From assembly GCA_938036875.1 (NCBI GenBank), contig CALHVX010000131.1, positions 1 through 34,411 of the forward strand: a stretch of 34,411 bases of DNA. Direction: 5' to 3'. This stretch comes from an uncultured Pseudomonadales bacterium. Its GTDB lineage: Bacteria; Pseudomonadota; Gammaproteobacteria; Pseudomonadales; Azotimanducaceae. The notes below the pieces were generated by a model. It saw nothing but the letters and a program-made list of their open reading frames with translations, searched no databases and was not told the DNA's origin. This document shows positions 8,758-17,496 of this stretch, piece by piece. Made by a program: the position numbers and the translations under genes. Position 1 is the stretch's first letter; every line of letters starts with the position of its first letter.

Positions 8758-8859
8758 AGGTTTCTCCTGGGATTCAAAGAGCCGTTAGTTGATTCTCACT
8801 GTCTCACCAAGCCACCGCCTGGCGCAAGGCAGAAACCGAACCAAAAGCAACGCAAGCGG

Positions 8860-10020
8860 CTAAGCCAACAAATCGCGGCTAATGAGCTCCTTCATGATTT
8901 CCGAGGTGCCGCCGTAAATACGCTGAACCCGGGCATCTGTGTAGGCACGTGATACCCCATATTCACGCATAAACCCGTAACCTCCAAACAGTTGCAGACA
9001 AGTATCCGCCACCCGCCCCTGCATCTCTGTGCACGACACTTTGGCCATGCTGGCACTCGGCACATCCAGGGCATTATTCAAAAAGGCTGTTTTGCATTCT
9101 TCAACAAACGCTCTATGTATCCGAATATCCGTCGCAACCTCAGCAAGCTTGAAGCGAGTGTTCTGCAGTGAGGATAAGGACGCACCAAAAACCTTACGTT
9201 CTTTGGTGTAGCTAACCGTTTCTTCTAGGACACCCTCGGCACTTGCGACAGCACCAATTGCCAGGGCCAACCGCTCTCTTTTCAACTCATCCATCAACAA
9301 TCCAAAGCCTTGATCGAGCTTGCCCAGAATGGCGGTGGCAGGCACGCGAACATCCGTAAAAAACAGCTCAGAAGTATCGGAGGCATGCATACCAATTTTT
9401 TCTAGGTTTCTACCTCGGCTAAAACCTTCGGTAGCGGCATCAACCAGAAACAACGTGATCCCTTTCGCGCCAGCAACATCTAGGTTGGTCTTAGCAACAA
9501 CAATCACTACATCTGCATGCTGCCCATTGGTAATGAAGGTTTTTGCACCGTTAATCACGTACTCATCGCCATCGCGCTTTGCAGTGGTTTGGACCGCCTG
9601 CAGGTCACTACCTGTACCGGGTTCCGTCATCGCAACAGCACCAATACAGTCGCCGGAAACCATGCCGGGTAGATAACGTTGCTTTTGCTCCTCGGTGCCT
9701 TGATTCAACAGGTAATGGGCAACAATATCCGAATGCACAGTGACAGAAGTACCTAGGGCGCAACAATTCGCCTGCATCAGCGCCTCTAAAACAACCATGG
9801 AAAAAGAAAAGTTGCTGCCGAAGCCACCGTATGCTTCGGGGATGTCCACAGCGAGCAAACCTTGAGCACCAAGCTGCCGCCAGATCTCCCTGGGCACTAT
9901 GCCATCAGATTCCCATTGCGCGTAATGCGGAAGAATTTCAGCACTTACAAAACGCTTTGCCGCTGTGCGAAATATTTCTAACTCTTGTGCTAAATCATCG
10001 TTTGTTTGTTGATTCTGCAT
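8860..10020 (-). CDS. Acyl-CoA dehydrogenase, long-chain/isovaleryl-type
   Basis: The protein has 386 residues from ATG 10020. A TTG at 10080 would add 20 residues with no family support, so the ATG is preferred. It shows the acyl-CoA dehydrogenase FAD/substrate motif AMTEPGTGSDL, the INGAKTFITNG strand, and the C-terminal QLFGGYGFMREYGVSRAYTDARVQRIYGGTSEIMKELISRDLLA region (written here as the family block). In the medium-chain enzymes the base is a Glu before GT in that block; here it is Gly. A Glu is kept in the LEETVSY helix, as in long-chain and isovaleryl enzymes, and is the likely base. It introduces the alpha-beta double bond in acyl-CoA and passes electrons to ETF. The AraC regulator just upstream on the same strand is a plausible controller. 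Confidence 0.92.
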   Translation of the reverse strand: MQNQQTNDDLAQELEIFRTAAKRFVSAEILPHYAQWESDGIVPREIWRQLGAQGLLAVDIPEAYGGFGSNFSFSMVVLEALMQANCCALGTSVTVHSDIVAHYLLNQGTEEQKQRYLPGMVSGDCIGAVAMTEPGTGSDLQAVQTTAKRDGDEYVINGAKTFITNGQHADVVIVVAKTNLDVAGAKGITLFLVDAATEGFSRGRNLEKIGMHASDTSELFFTDVRVPATAILGKLDQGFGLLMDELKRERLALAIGAVASAEGVLEETVSYTKERKVFGASLSSLQNTRFKLAEVATDIRIHRAFVEECKTAFLNNALDVPSASMAKVSCTEMQGRVADTCLQLFGGYGFMREYGVSRAYTDARVQRIYGGTSEIMKELISRDLLA

Positions 10021-10122
10021 TGCTAACCGCTGTTTTACACTAGTAGTAGCGCAAGGATGAGCGATAACAAATCGGGTCAACAGGACAAAAGCGCTCGATT
10101 TTCTTGACCTAATTGCTCACCG

Positions 10123-11157
10123 TTACAATCGGGCGGTCACTGATGATCCAGTCGACTTACGCTCTCGGTACTGCGCAGGCGTCTGCCCGGTCCACTTTTT
10201 AAACGCCCTGTTTAACGCCGCAGGCTCTGAAAAGCCTATCCGTTGCGCAATTAAGTGAATTGGCAGGTCGCTGTTGGATAAGAGCTGGCAAGCTCTATCG
10301 CAACGCACGCTATCTTTTAACTTTTGAAACGAAGTGCCCTCTTCGGATAGACGGCGCCTTGTCGCCTGAGGACTCATGTGCAGGCTTTCACAGAGCCGTT
10401 CGAAGGTAGAGAACATGGTTTCTCTGGTGAACTGCCGCAGCAACTCGGCCTTGACTCGCGACGACACGCTGGTTTCTCTACCCGGCATGTTTAGCAAATC
10501 TGTGGGCGTATCTTGGAGCCACAACTGCAGCTCTTGATGAGTGCGAACCAAGGGTTTTGATAGATATTTGGTGTTAAAGCTAAAACCGCAGGTTGCCTGA
10601 TCAAAGTTCACATCACACTGGAACAATTGCTCGTAGGTCCATTCGTGTGGTGGCGCTGGATAATTCATCCAAACCTTTTGTAAGGTGAATTGTTCGTCAA
10701 TCGCCCAGCAAGCAAATCGATACCAACGAGCGCCCATAAATTCATTGAGAAAATGGTCCGGATCTCGCTCACCAGCGTAGTTTTCGTACTCAATGGTGGC
10801 GGTTTCACCCGATTGACGGAGCTTCAACTGCAGCGAATCTGGCGGTAGAAACTGAAGCGCACGTGCGCCTCTTTGGTACATCTCCCCCAGGGTTTCTGCA
10901 CCCAACATAAACTCGCTGCACAAGGCCCACATACCTCGCTGCAAAGGCTCAGGATCAAAGCCCATGGTTTCATGGTCCGTGACTTCCCAGATACTTTGGA
11001 TCAGTGCAACCAGGCGTTCTGTTCGAATCAGCGCATTGTCTGTTTGCGCATACTTTAGCGGTATCCGTGCATTTTCCAACAGCACTTCAACGTCTAGCCC
11101 AATCCGCCGTGCGTGTCGGGCTAAAGCAGAAACATAATGTGTGGTGGTGATAGACAT
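10123..11157 (-). CDS. AraC-family transcriptional regulator
   Basis: The protein has 344 residues. The N-terminal two thirds look like the arabinose-binding-type domain found in OruR/MmsR-like regulators. The C-terminal 90 residues contain both AraC helix-turn-helix units: FERLCESLHMSPQATRRRL, then IHLIAQRIGFSEPAALNRAFKKWTGQTPAQYR. The gene lies about 100 bases upstream of the acyl-CoA dehydrogenase on the same strand, so control of that gene or of fatty or amino acid breakdown is a reasonable inference. The effector is unknown. The start is the only ATG that gives a normal N-terminus (MSITTTHYVSALARHARRIG). Confidence 0.9.
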   Translation of the reverse strand: MSITTTHYVSALARHARRIGLDVEVLLENARIPLKYAQTDNALIRTERLVALIQSIWEVTDHETMGFDPEPLQRGMWALCSEFMLGAETLGEMYQRGARALQFLPPDSLQLKLRQSGETATIEYENYAGERDPDHFLNEFMGARWYRFACWAIDEQFTLQKVWMNYPAPPHEWTYEQLFQCDVNFDQATCGFSFNTKYLSKPLVRTHQELQLWLQDTPTDLLNMPGRETSVSSRVKAELLRQFTRETMFSTFERLCESLHMSPQATRRRLSEEGTSFQKLKDSVRCDRACQLLSNSDLPIHLIAQRIGFSEPAALNRAFKKWTGQTPAQYRERKSTGSSVTARL

Positions 11158-11238
11158 TTAGTAAAAGCTAAATTCAACACTCAGAGGTTGAGATACTGAA
11201 GAGGTCACCCTTAGCTTGCAAGGGGAACCGCCCTACCG

Positions 11239-11829
11239 TCAATCGTTGCGCAAGCGGCTTAAGGTAACAGGGGTTATGCCAAGATAACTCGCAATCATAT
11301 AGTGCGGCACAAGATCTTCTAAACCGGCAAACTCCTGCCTAAACTGCTCAAGCCGTTGCTTGGCTGCCTTGCTGGCTAGCGTAATTTCACGCTGCATGCG
11401 GCGAACCAGTTCGGTGCGCATGACAGCATCGCCCCACCGCTGTATTTCTGGCTGCGCCATCATCGAAACAATTAGGTCATCGTTGTGCAGCTGAACGACC
11501 TTGGATTGCACCAACGCTTCACAACTGACTTGTGATGCGCCGTCGACACTCCTGGCAATGGATGGAGACAATGCACAAGGTCCAACAAAAAAATTCAGGG
11601 TCACGTCATGCCCATCGGGGCTTAGTATGTAAAACCTTAGAATGCCATCGAGCAAAAAATACTCTGCGTTATTCTGTCGGCCCATGGTTAACAGAAGATC
11701 TTTTTCCTGCAGTGGTTGGTAACGCATGGTGGTCAAAAGAGCATCAAAGGCGTCCGCCGGCAAGGGTGCAATTTTTTCGGCGATGGCAACCACCGCCTGT
11801 CTCTGCGCTTCATTGAGTTCGGTTAACAT
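11239..11829 (-). CDS. Crp/Fnr-family regulator with cyclic nucleotide-type domain
   Basis: This 196-residue protein has a cNMP-binding-like beta-roll (YFLLDGILRFYILSPDGHDVTLNFF) followed by a long dimerisation helix. It ends in a short helix-turn-helix (HYMIASYLGITPVTLSRLRND), as in small eukaryote-like cNMP-binding regulators of the Bacteroidetes/Proteobacteria type. It lacks Fnr-type N-terminal cysteines. It is divergent from the serine hydrolase lipoprotein gene, with 65 bases between the start codons, and may control it. The ligand is unknown. Confidence 0.87.
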   Translation of the reverse strand: MLTELNEAQRQAVVAIAEKIAPLPADAFDALLTTMRYQPLQEKDLLLTMGRQNNAEYFLLDGILRFYILSPDGHDVTLNFFVGPCALSPSIARSVDGASQVSCEALVQSKVVQLHNDDLIVSMMAQPEIQRWGDAVMRTELVRRMQREITLASKAAKQRLEQFRQEFAGLEDLVPHYMIASYLGITPVTLSRLRND

Positions 11830-11894
11830 TTGATAATGCTACCTGAAACATACCTGGGCACCATAACAACCCCTTGATCCACGAAGTATTTTTT

Positions 11895-13112
11895 ATGTCT
11901 TACCTTAGAATAATCTCCAGCGCTCTGGTCATTGTGCTTGCTGGCTGCTCGTCTGTTAACCCGGTGGATTCAATTCTAGAACCGGTTGGTGATACTGCAT
12001 CTCTCGACACCGCTTTGACACAATTAGTTGATTCTGGCGTCGCGCCGGGCCTCAGCTTGGCCGTCGTTAAAAACGGTAGACCCGTTTACCTCAAAGGTTT
12101 TGGCGATGCGGATTCTAGTCAATCCACTGACGTGACCGCCGACAGCGGCTTCAACCTTTGGTCGGTGTCCAAGGTGTTCACGCAGCTGGCTGTCCTTAAC
12201 CTTGTTGAAGACGGCTTCGCTCAACTGGACGACCCCATCTGCAAATATATCCAATGGCTCAAATCGCGTGAGTGTGCCGCTGACGCCAGTGCAGTAGATA
12301 CCCGCACACTTCGCACGCTGCTGAATCACACTGCCGGCGTTCCGGACCTTGGCCTCAAGCTCTACGGCGAAACCCAGTTCGAAACCGATGCTGTGCCAAG
12401 CCAGAAGGCCATAGCAACACGCCTACTTGACCCCAGCGACAGCTGGTCAGAACCCAGCAACGAGTCTCGCTATAGCAATACCCACTATTTATTGCTGGCA
12501 GCGATAGTTGAGCAGATCTCGAACCAGACATTTGCAGATTACGTCCAAAGGCATGTATTGGAACCTCTGGGCCTGAAGAACACAGGCTATCGATATTCTG
12601 CCGGCTTGCCGATCATGTCTGGTAGCCATCCAGCGGATATCACCAGCTTCTTCGCTTTTTTCTATGTCGACAAAGCCCAAGCTGTCCAAACCAAGAAAAA
12701 GGGTCGCTACTGGTTTAACAAGGTCTATAACAGCTCGTTGGGATCTACCGGCTTGGTTAGCAACGGACACGACATCGCCAACTTCATGACCAGCATGCTT
12801 GATTGTCTGCAAGCCACGGCAGGTCCAATATCCATGGGTAGTTGCAAACAGATCATCGAGGCGGCAACAGTGAAAGTAACCAAAAGCCCTGCCCGAAGAG
12901 TAGAAGGGTTAGAACAGAAGCTAGGCTGGTTTGTGTTGCCAACGCAGCTCGGTGACAGCTTTGCTCACGGCGGGAGTGGTATGGGCTACACGGCTATGCT
13001 GCAATTATTCCCAGACGAGGACCTAGGTATATTTGTTGTTGGGAACGATAGCTATTTTGACCGTAACGGCGGCTTGGCGATCACCAGCGCAGCGTCCAGA
13101 ATAGCTTGGTAG
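11895..13112 (+). CDS. Serine hydrolase lipoprotein, class C beta-lactamase/penicillin-binding protein fold
   Basis: The protein has 405 residues from ATG 11895. A TTG 21 bases earlier is possible but would push the lipobox inward. The lipobox VIVLAGC places the lipid on Cys18, so it is probably an outer-membrane or periplasmic lipoprotein. The beta-lactamase fold motifs are present: SxxK as SVSK in LWSVSKVF, YxN as YSN in SRYSNTHY, and the third motif as HGGSG. Such proteins are mostly esterases or D,D-peptidases rather than true beta-lactamases. Substrate and resistance role cannot be inferred. The gene ends 22 bases before a strong hairpin shared with the convergent aquaporin. Confidence 0.9.
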   Translation: MSYLRIISSALVIVLAGCSSVNPVDSILEPVGDTASLDTALTQLVDSGVAPGLSLAVVKNGRPVYLKGFGDADSSQSTDVTADSGFNLWSVSKVFTQLAVLNLVEDGFAQLDDPICKYIQWLKSRECAADASAVDTRTLRTLLNHTAGVPDLGLKLYGETQFETDAVPSQKAIATRLLDPSDSWSEPSNESRYSNTHYLLLAAIVEQISNQTFADYVQRHVLEPLGLKNTGYRYSAGLPIMSGSHPADITSFFAFFYVDKAQAVQTKKKGRYWFNKVYNSSLGSTGLVSNGHDIANFMTSMLDCLQATAGPISMGSCKQIIEAATVKVTKSPARRVEGLEQKLGWFVLPTQLGDSFAHGGSGMGYTAMLQLFPDEDLGIFVVGNDSYFDRNGGLAITSAASRIAW

Positions 13113-13133
13113 GGTTTCAGGCTGTCAGAAACG

Positions 13134-13167
13134 AAAACGGGCCACCCCAAGGGGCAGCCCGTGTTTT
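13134..13167. terminator. Bidirectional rho-independent terminator
   Basis: A stem ACGGGC/GCCCGT plus CCCC/GGGG, separated by a CA/CA mismatch, is flanked by AAAA on the left and TTTT on the right. It can therefore stop transcription in both directions. It sits between the convergent serine hydrolase (ends 13112) and aquaporin (ends 13183) genes. Confidence 0.85.
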
Positions 13168-13182
13168 CAGCTTAGGTGCGGT

Positions 13183-13887
13183 TTACTCACCGGTACCGGT
13201 CACACGTGCCCTGTGCAGCAAACCACCAATTGCACCACCAATAAGTGGGGCAACAATGAACAACCACAGCTGGCTAAGTGCGGTGCCACCAACAAAGAGC
13301 GCAGGTCCAATTGAACGCGCTGGGTTCACCGAGGTACCCGTAATGGTGATACCCACCAAGTGGATCATGGTTAGTGTCAGACCAATCACGAGACCAGCCA
13401 TGACTGCTGAGCTTTTGTCCGCTGTAACGCCGAGGATCACAACCAGGAAGATAGCGGTCGCGATCACTTCAAAAACAAAGGCCGACATCATGAAAAACTC
13501 GCCACCGTAACCAGCACCCCAACCGTTCTGGCCCATACCCAGAGCACTTGCGTCATAGCCACCAGCGTTGTTCGTGGCAATAAAGTAGATGGCTGCGGCC
13601 GCGATAATCGCGCCGATGATTTGAAAGATGGCGTAGCCAACAAAATCCACTGGCGTAATACGCCCAGCTACCAATGCACCCATGGATACTGCAGGGTTTA
13701 GGTGAGCCCCAGATATCTGCCCAATTGAATAGGCCATAGCAACCACAGAAATACCGAATGCTAAGCTGATCCCGGTTATCGTGATGGGGTCAGCAATACC
13801 AACACCTGCCCCAGCCAGTACAGCTGAACCTACTCCGAAGAATACCAAAACAAAGGTGCCGATCATCTCGGCTATGTATTTTCTCAT
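13183..13887 (-). CDS. aqpZ: Aquaporin (MIP family), AqpZ-like
   Basis: This 234-residue inner-membrane channel has six hydrophobic segments and both pore signatures: HLNPAVSMG at the first half-helix and SVNPARSIGPALF at the second. The start MRKYIAEMIGTFVLVFFGVGSAV is typical of bacterial AqpZ. The loop before the fourth helix is Gly-rich (NNAGGYDASALGMGQNGWG). It would let water cross the membrane. A true aquaporin is more likely than a glycerol facilitator because the second motif is NPARS rather than the NPARD of GlpF. The gene is monocistronic, ending at the shared terminator. Confidence 0.92.
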   Translation of the reverse strand: MRKYIAEMIGTFVLVFFGVGSAVLAGAGVGIADPITITGISLAFGISVVAMAYSIGQISGAHLNPAVSMGALVAGRITPVDFVGYAIFQIIGAIIAAAAIYFIATNNAGGYDASALGMGQNGWGAGYGGEFFMMSAFVFEVIATAIFLVVILGVTADKSSAVMAGLVIGLTLTMIHLVGITITGTSVNPARSIGPALFVGGTALSQLWLFIVAPLIGGAIGGLLHRARVTGTGE

Positions 13888-14016
13888 ATTATTTACACCA
13901 GTCTGTTTAGAAGAAGAAACGCAAACATGCGCAATTAAGAGGTTGGAGCAAAGCGCTTAACTTGCATCAAGCTACCCATTCTCCGGGTCGGGATTGTGAA
14001 CAGGTACGATACTAGC

Positions 14017-14043
14017 CTAACGCCGAAAGGGATTCGGCGTTAG
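14017..14043. repeat. Perfect 11-bp inverted repeat in a divergent intergenic region
   Basis: CTAACGCCGAA and TTCGGCGTTAG flank a five-base loop AGGGA. No T-run follows on either strand. The region 13888-14104 holds this hairpin and presumably the promoters of the aquaporin and of the lipoprotein at 14105. It may be an mRNA leader structure, a regulator site or a stray repeat unit. Confidence 0.6.
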
Positions 14044-14104
14044 CATTTAACAGTTACCCAGATGTTACGATTATATATCAGCCAAAACTAAGGTAGAAAA
14101 ACGA

Positions 14105-14671
14105 ATGAATTCAATCAATCGAGACTGTTTTACCCTAGCGGCCAGTGTACGCGGCTTTGGCCTGCTGTCAGTAGTAGTGGCTATGCTGGGTTGCTCTGAT
14201 CAGGTCCAGGAGCAACCTGCGGTGACTGAGCAAAGCACTACGCCAATTGAAATGACCGCACCTGCAATTGCGGCACCCACTGCCTCGCCTTCAGCTAACA
14301 CTGAGGTCAATGGCAGTTCGGACAGCTCAATAGAAATCACAATAGAAATAGGCGTTCCAGAAGAAGCAATGGGAGCGCTGCTACCGAGTTCTCGCCTATT
14401 TGTTATCGCCAAGTCTTCTGCTGGACCTATGCCGCTGGCGGTTAAAGCGTTCCCTATAGACGCTATCCCTTCCAGCGTTAGCTTGTCAGATGCTGACGCC
14501 ATGATGCCGAACAGACTGCTATCCTCAGCGGATGAGTTGATAGTAACAGCGCGGATTAGTCGGGCGGGTGGTGCCATTCGAGCCCCCGGAGACTGGGAAG
14601 GCATCGCTGCTGAGCCTAAGCCTGAACGACCTAGCCAGTATCAGATTCGAATTGATCAACCCGTGAACTAA
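14105..14671 (+). CDS. Lipoprotein resembling the CcmI/CycH C-terminal domain
   Basis: The protein has 188 residues. A long N-terminus precedes a lipobox (VVVAMLGC, Cys30). A low-complexity Pro/Ser/Thr/Ala linker runs to about residue 80. The C-terminal 110 residues look like the periplasmic C-terminal domain of the cytochrome c maturation protein CcmI: RLFVIAKSS, then MPLAVKAFPIDAIPSSVSL, DADAMMP, and LIVTARISRAGGA with GDWEG. In CcmI that domain binds apocytochrome c, but it is normally fused to a membrane part and TPR repeats, which are absent here. A stand-alone lipid-anchored version may chaperone a cytochrome or act elsewhere. AAGG lies 11 bases before the ATG. There are no ccm genes nearby. 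Confidence 0.75.
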   Translation: MNSINRDCFTLAASVRGFGLLSVVVAMLGCSDQVQEQPAVTEQSTTPIEMTAPAIAAPTASPSANTEVNGSSDSSIEITIEIGVPEEAMGALLPSSRLFVIAKSSAGPMPLAVKAFPIDAIPSSVSLSDADAMMPNRLLSSADELIVTARISRAGGAIRAPGDWEGIAAEPKPERPSQYQIRIDQPVN

Positions 14672-14820
14672 AGAACGGCCTGGCGCCTATCAAGATTGCA
14701 GCGGTTGGGTGCTTCATTCCGCTTGGTTCTGGTTCATTGATCGGTATAGGATCAACCATCCAGCACGAGAGTAAGCTGCTGGCTGTAAATCCTTTTAAAA
14801 ATATAGCTAGGTCAATCAAT

Positions 14821-15711
14821 ATGTCAGTTGCAGAGTACAAATATCAGGCTAAGGACGTAGACGAAATTGTTAGCAGAGACTTCAACTTCGACTTTCCACT
14901 CGACCTAGATCCTGTTTGGGTGCCAGACAACCCCGTGCGTTCGCATCTGTTCAACGGATTTTCGTTATCGATGCCCTATCTTGAGCCATTCCTTATTCGG
15001 TCAGCGTTAAAAGCACGGGAGCAAATAGAGGACCCATGCTTGGTTGACGATATCCAACAGTTCAATCGACAAGAAGCAAACCACTTCAAGTGCCATCGCC
15101 GCTACAACCAGATTTTGAAAGACAACGGTTACCCAGAGCTAGCTCGCGTCGAAGCGCACATGACCAAAGCTTATGCGCGGCTTGAAGAAAAAAATTTAGA
15201 GACCCAGCTAGCGTATGGCGCAGGCTTCGAGTCTATGACCAACGGCTTCACCAACTGGTTCGTTGGTAAACGTAAAGCGCTCTTTGAAGGCGCCAACCCG
15301 CACGTCAGCTCTTTTTGGATCATGCACATGATAGAAGAGGGTGAACACAAGACCGTTGCTTTTGATGTCTATATGGCCACGTCAGGACGCTATCTTCCTA
15401 GAATGCTTGGCGTACTGCATGGTAGTGGACACATCCTGATGCTAGGTCTATGGGCTATGTTTGTCGCTCTGAAAAAGGACAACCTGTTGTTCCGCCCGCG
15501 CACTTGGCTTGGCATTGCTAGGGAGATGTCATCCATTTTGTTCAATATCGGCCCCTATCTCCTAAGAGCCATGAAGCCCAGCTTTAACCCCCGCCAAGAA
15601 AGCGAGCCCCAGTGGATGAAGGACTGGGTTGCCGGATACGCAACACTTCCAGCAGGCGCCAACATCCCCTTGGTTGACACCAGCGATCCGGAGATGCCGG
15701 TACCCTTCTAG
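14821..15711 (+). CDS. Predicted metal-dependent hydrolase, PF10118-like
   Basis: The protein has 296 residues from ATG 14821; a TTG at 14737 would add 28 untypical residues. The pattern of two ferritin-like E-x-x-H motifs (NRQEANHF and MIEEGEHKTVAFDVY) inside a helical protein matches the family annotated as predicted metal-dependent hydrolases. Two hydrophobic stretches (about residues 200-220 and 235-255) may touch the membrane. The biochemical role of the family is poorly known, so the name should be read as a family label. The gene converges on the SnoaL-like gene with five bases between stops. Confidence 0.8.
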   Translation: MSVAEYKYQAKDVDEIVSRDFNFDFPLDLDPVWVPDNPVRSHLFNGFSLSMPYLEPFLIRSALKAREQIEDPCLVDDIQQFNRQEANHFKCHRRYNQILKDNGYPELARVEAHMTKAYARLEEKNLETQLAYGAGFESMTNGFTNWFVGKRKALFEGANPHVSSFWIMHMIEEGEHKTVAFDVYMATSGRYLPRMLGVLHGSGHILMLGLWAMFVALKKDNLLFRPRTWLGIAREMSSILFNIGPYLLRAMKPSFNPRQESEPQWMKDWVAGYATLPAGANIPLVDTSDPEMPVPF

Positions 15712-15716
15712 TGGCG

Positions 15717-16121
15717 CTATAGAGTAAAAGCTGCCACGGCCACCGAAGTGTCCATGAAGTCGCGAAAGCGGCTCCATTTGTTGCCCGACATCGTAATGAC
15801 ATGCACAAAGTCTGAATCGATGATCCCGCCGGTACTGATTGCCTTAAGGTTTAAGTGTCCGGTAACAATCACCTTGTCTGCATCCGCAAGCATTTCTTGT
15901 GGTTCAAACTGGTTGATCTCAACAGAAGATAAAACCGTTTCAAAAAACCCTCGAGCCTCGCCACGACCTTGATAGTGGCCAGCGTACGGAATCGTTGGCG
16001 GGCCATAAAATTCGATGGTGATGTCGTCGTTAACGTACTCGAGAATGCCAGGAATGTCCGCCGCACCAAAGGCTGCAAAGAGTTTTTGTGTTGCGGCAAT
16101 ATTGTCTTGTTGAATGGTCAT
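15717..16121 (-). CDS. SnoaL/NTF2-like protein
   Basis: This 134-residue single-domain protein shows the usual SnoaL-like pattern: an N-terminal helix (LFAAFGAADIPGILEYVNDDITIEFYGP), the GRGEARGFFETVL segment, and later strands ending in RDFMDTS. Members include small polyketide cyclases, isomerases and stress-related binding proteins; no particular activity can be read here. It starts 12 bases after the P450 stop on the same strand, so the two are very likely cotranscribed. It may bind or transform the P450 product. Confidence 0.85.
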   Translation of the reverse strand: MTIQQDNIAATQKLFAAFGAADIPGILEYVNDDITIEFYGPPTIPYAGHYQGRGEARGFFETVLSSVEINQFEPQEMLADADKVIVTGHLNLKAISTGGIIDSDFVHVITMSGNKWSRFRDFMDTSVAVAAFTL

Positions 16122-16133
16122 CTATATTCCAAC

Positions 16134-17372
16134 TCAGCTTTTAAAACGAAGGGTTAACTCAGCGAAGCTGTGGGTCAGCAGGCTCGCCGTTTGTGGTACC
16201 GGCGGTGTCTCTCCCAAGCTTAACCCAGGAAAATTATCAACCACAGCTTCAACTAATGCGGCAGCTTCCATCTTAGCCACAGCTATCCCTAAGCAATGAT
16301 GAATACCAACTCCCATGCTCAGCTGCTGGCGTAAATTTTTGCGTGTTATGTCGAAGGTCTCCGGGTTCGGAAAAACCTCAGCATCATGGTTAGCGGCAGC
16401 AAAAAACAACGCAACCCAATCACCCTGCTTGATCTTCTTGCCACCCACTTGGACATCCCTGCTTGCCACCCGAAACAACCGTTGCGGTGGGCCGCTGTGG
16501 CGCAACGTTTCATTGATGAAAGGTAAGACTAACGCTTTGTCTGCACGGAGTTGCGCTGCCAACTCAGGCCTAGTCGCTAGGTTGTGCAGCAAGTTGGTGA
16601 GCAAATAGGTTGTAGTTTCAGCACCCGCTACCACTAGGGTGACACAAAACAGAACCACCTCTTCCAGAGACAAGTTCTCACCATCCACTTCGGTAGTTAG
16701 CAAGGTGCCAATCAGTCCTTCGGGGATCGGCGCTCCCGCTTTGATCTGGACATCAACAGCGCCCACCTGCTCCATAAAGTACATCGCCATGGACTGGTTG
16801 CTGGCCTCTCTCTCCTGCGGCGTTAGATCTGCTGACAGCATAAAGGCGGTAGCCCAATCTCGGCACTTGTCCGCATCTGCATCCGGTTGCCCAAGCAGAT
16901 GCATCATAACTTTTGCTGGCACCACCGATGTCAGACCGGCAACCACCTCCATCTCTCCTGCGCCTATATCAGCAACCATCTGACCAATGCATTGAGCTAT
17001 CCATGGTTCATGCTGCTGCACGGTACGGAACGAAAACGCCACATGCACAAAACGCCGCAAGCGATCATGCTGCGGGTTGTCGTGATTGACCAACATCAAT
17101 GATGGCGCGGAGGACGCTTCTTGCAGGGGATCGCGTGAGCTGAAGGTTTCGTGGTCCCGAGCGGCTGCATCAACTTCTGCGTGCTTCATCAATGCCCAAG
17201 CCGTGACCGGCGCATCTTGACCCGGAATAGTCCCTGGCGGGTAATCTTGGTACCCAAAGACCGGGGTTATCGGACGTAGCTGGGCATATAGAGGGTAAGG
17301 ATTGGCGACTCCTGCTGGCGTAGGCAGCGCAGCCACCAATTGATCAATGTCACTTGTAGCGGATTCACTCAT
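16134..17372 (-). CDS. Bacterial cytochrome P450
   Basis: The protein has 412 residues from ATG 17372, which has AGGAAT 6 bases upstream; an in-frame GTG at 17390 is less likely. It shows the I-helix oxygen-activation motif [12 protein letters not shown], the ExxR motif as ETLR, and the heme loop [10 protein letters not shown] with ligand Cys360. The length and lack of a membrane anchor indicate a soluble bacterial class I P450 needing a ferredoxin and reductase. Neither partner is encoded nearby. The substrate is unknown. The gene is divergent from a MarR-type regulator and cotranscribed with the SnoaL-like gene, suggesting inducible oxidation of a small hydrophobic compound. Confidence 0.95.
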   Translation of the reverse strand: MSESATSDIDQLVAALPTPAGVANPYPLYAQLRPITPVFGYQDYPPGTIPGQDAPVTAWALMKHAEVDAAARDHETFSSRDPLQEASSAPSLMLVNHDNPQHDRLRRFVHVAFSFRTVQQHEPWIAQCIGQMVADIGAGEMEVVAGLTSVVPAKVMMHLLGQPDADADKCRDWATAFMLSADLTPQEREASNQSMAMYFMEQVGAVDVQIKAGAPIPEGLIGTLLTTEVDGENLSLEEVVLFCVTLVVAGAETTTYLLTNLLHNLATRPELAAQLRADKALVLPFINETLRHSGPPQRLFRVASRDVQVGGKKIKQGDWVALFFAAANHDAEVFPNPETFDITRKNLRQQLSMGVGIHHCLGIAVAKMEAAALVEAVVDNFPGLSLGETPPVPQTASLLTHSFAELTLRFKS

Positions 17373-17423
17373 GCGGATTCCTGTTTCCACTGTCTGGGGT
17401 TATAGTGAGAACAGATATAGCTT

Positions 17424-17448
17424 AAACTGTTTCTTTTGTAAACTGTTT
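17424..17448. promoter_or_regulatory. Tandem AAACTGTTT repeats, candidate MarR-type operator
   Basis: AAACTGTTT occurs at 17424-17432 and again at 17440-17448, a 16-base period. Each unit is nearly its own reverse complement. The pair lies between the divergent P450 and regulator genes, near the expected promoters, so binding by the neighbouring MarR-like protein is a fair inference. Confidence 0.45.
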
Positions 17449-17496
17449 ATATACTGAATCTTTTTACTCACAGCACCACCTAGCCAACGAGCACAG

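Noticed and set aside
10021-10080. Longer acyl-CoA dehydrogenase start (TTG 10080)
   Set aside because: It adds 20 residues with no family counterpart and no ribosome-binding site; ATG 10020 gives the usual length.
11895-13112. True class C beta-lactamase (antibiotic resistance)
   Set aside because: The catalytic fold motifs are shared by esterases and peptidases, the protein is a lipoprotein with HGGSG in place of KTG, and nothing nearby suggests a resistance role.
14015-14045. Integron attC-like site (GCCTAAC ... GTTAGCA)
   Set aside because: The left end fits RYYYAAC but the right end breaks GTTRRRY, the element is far shorter than an attC, and no integrase or cassette array is present.
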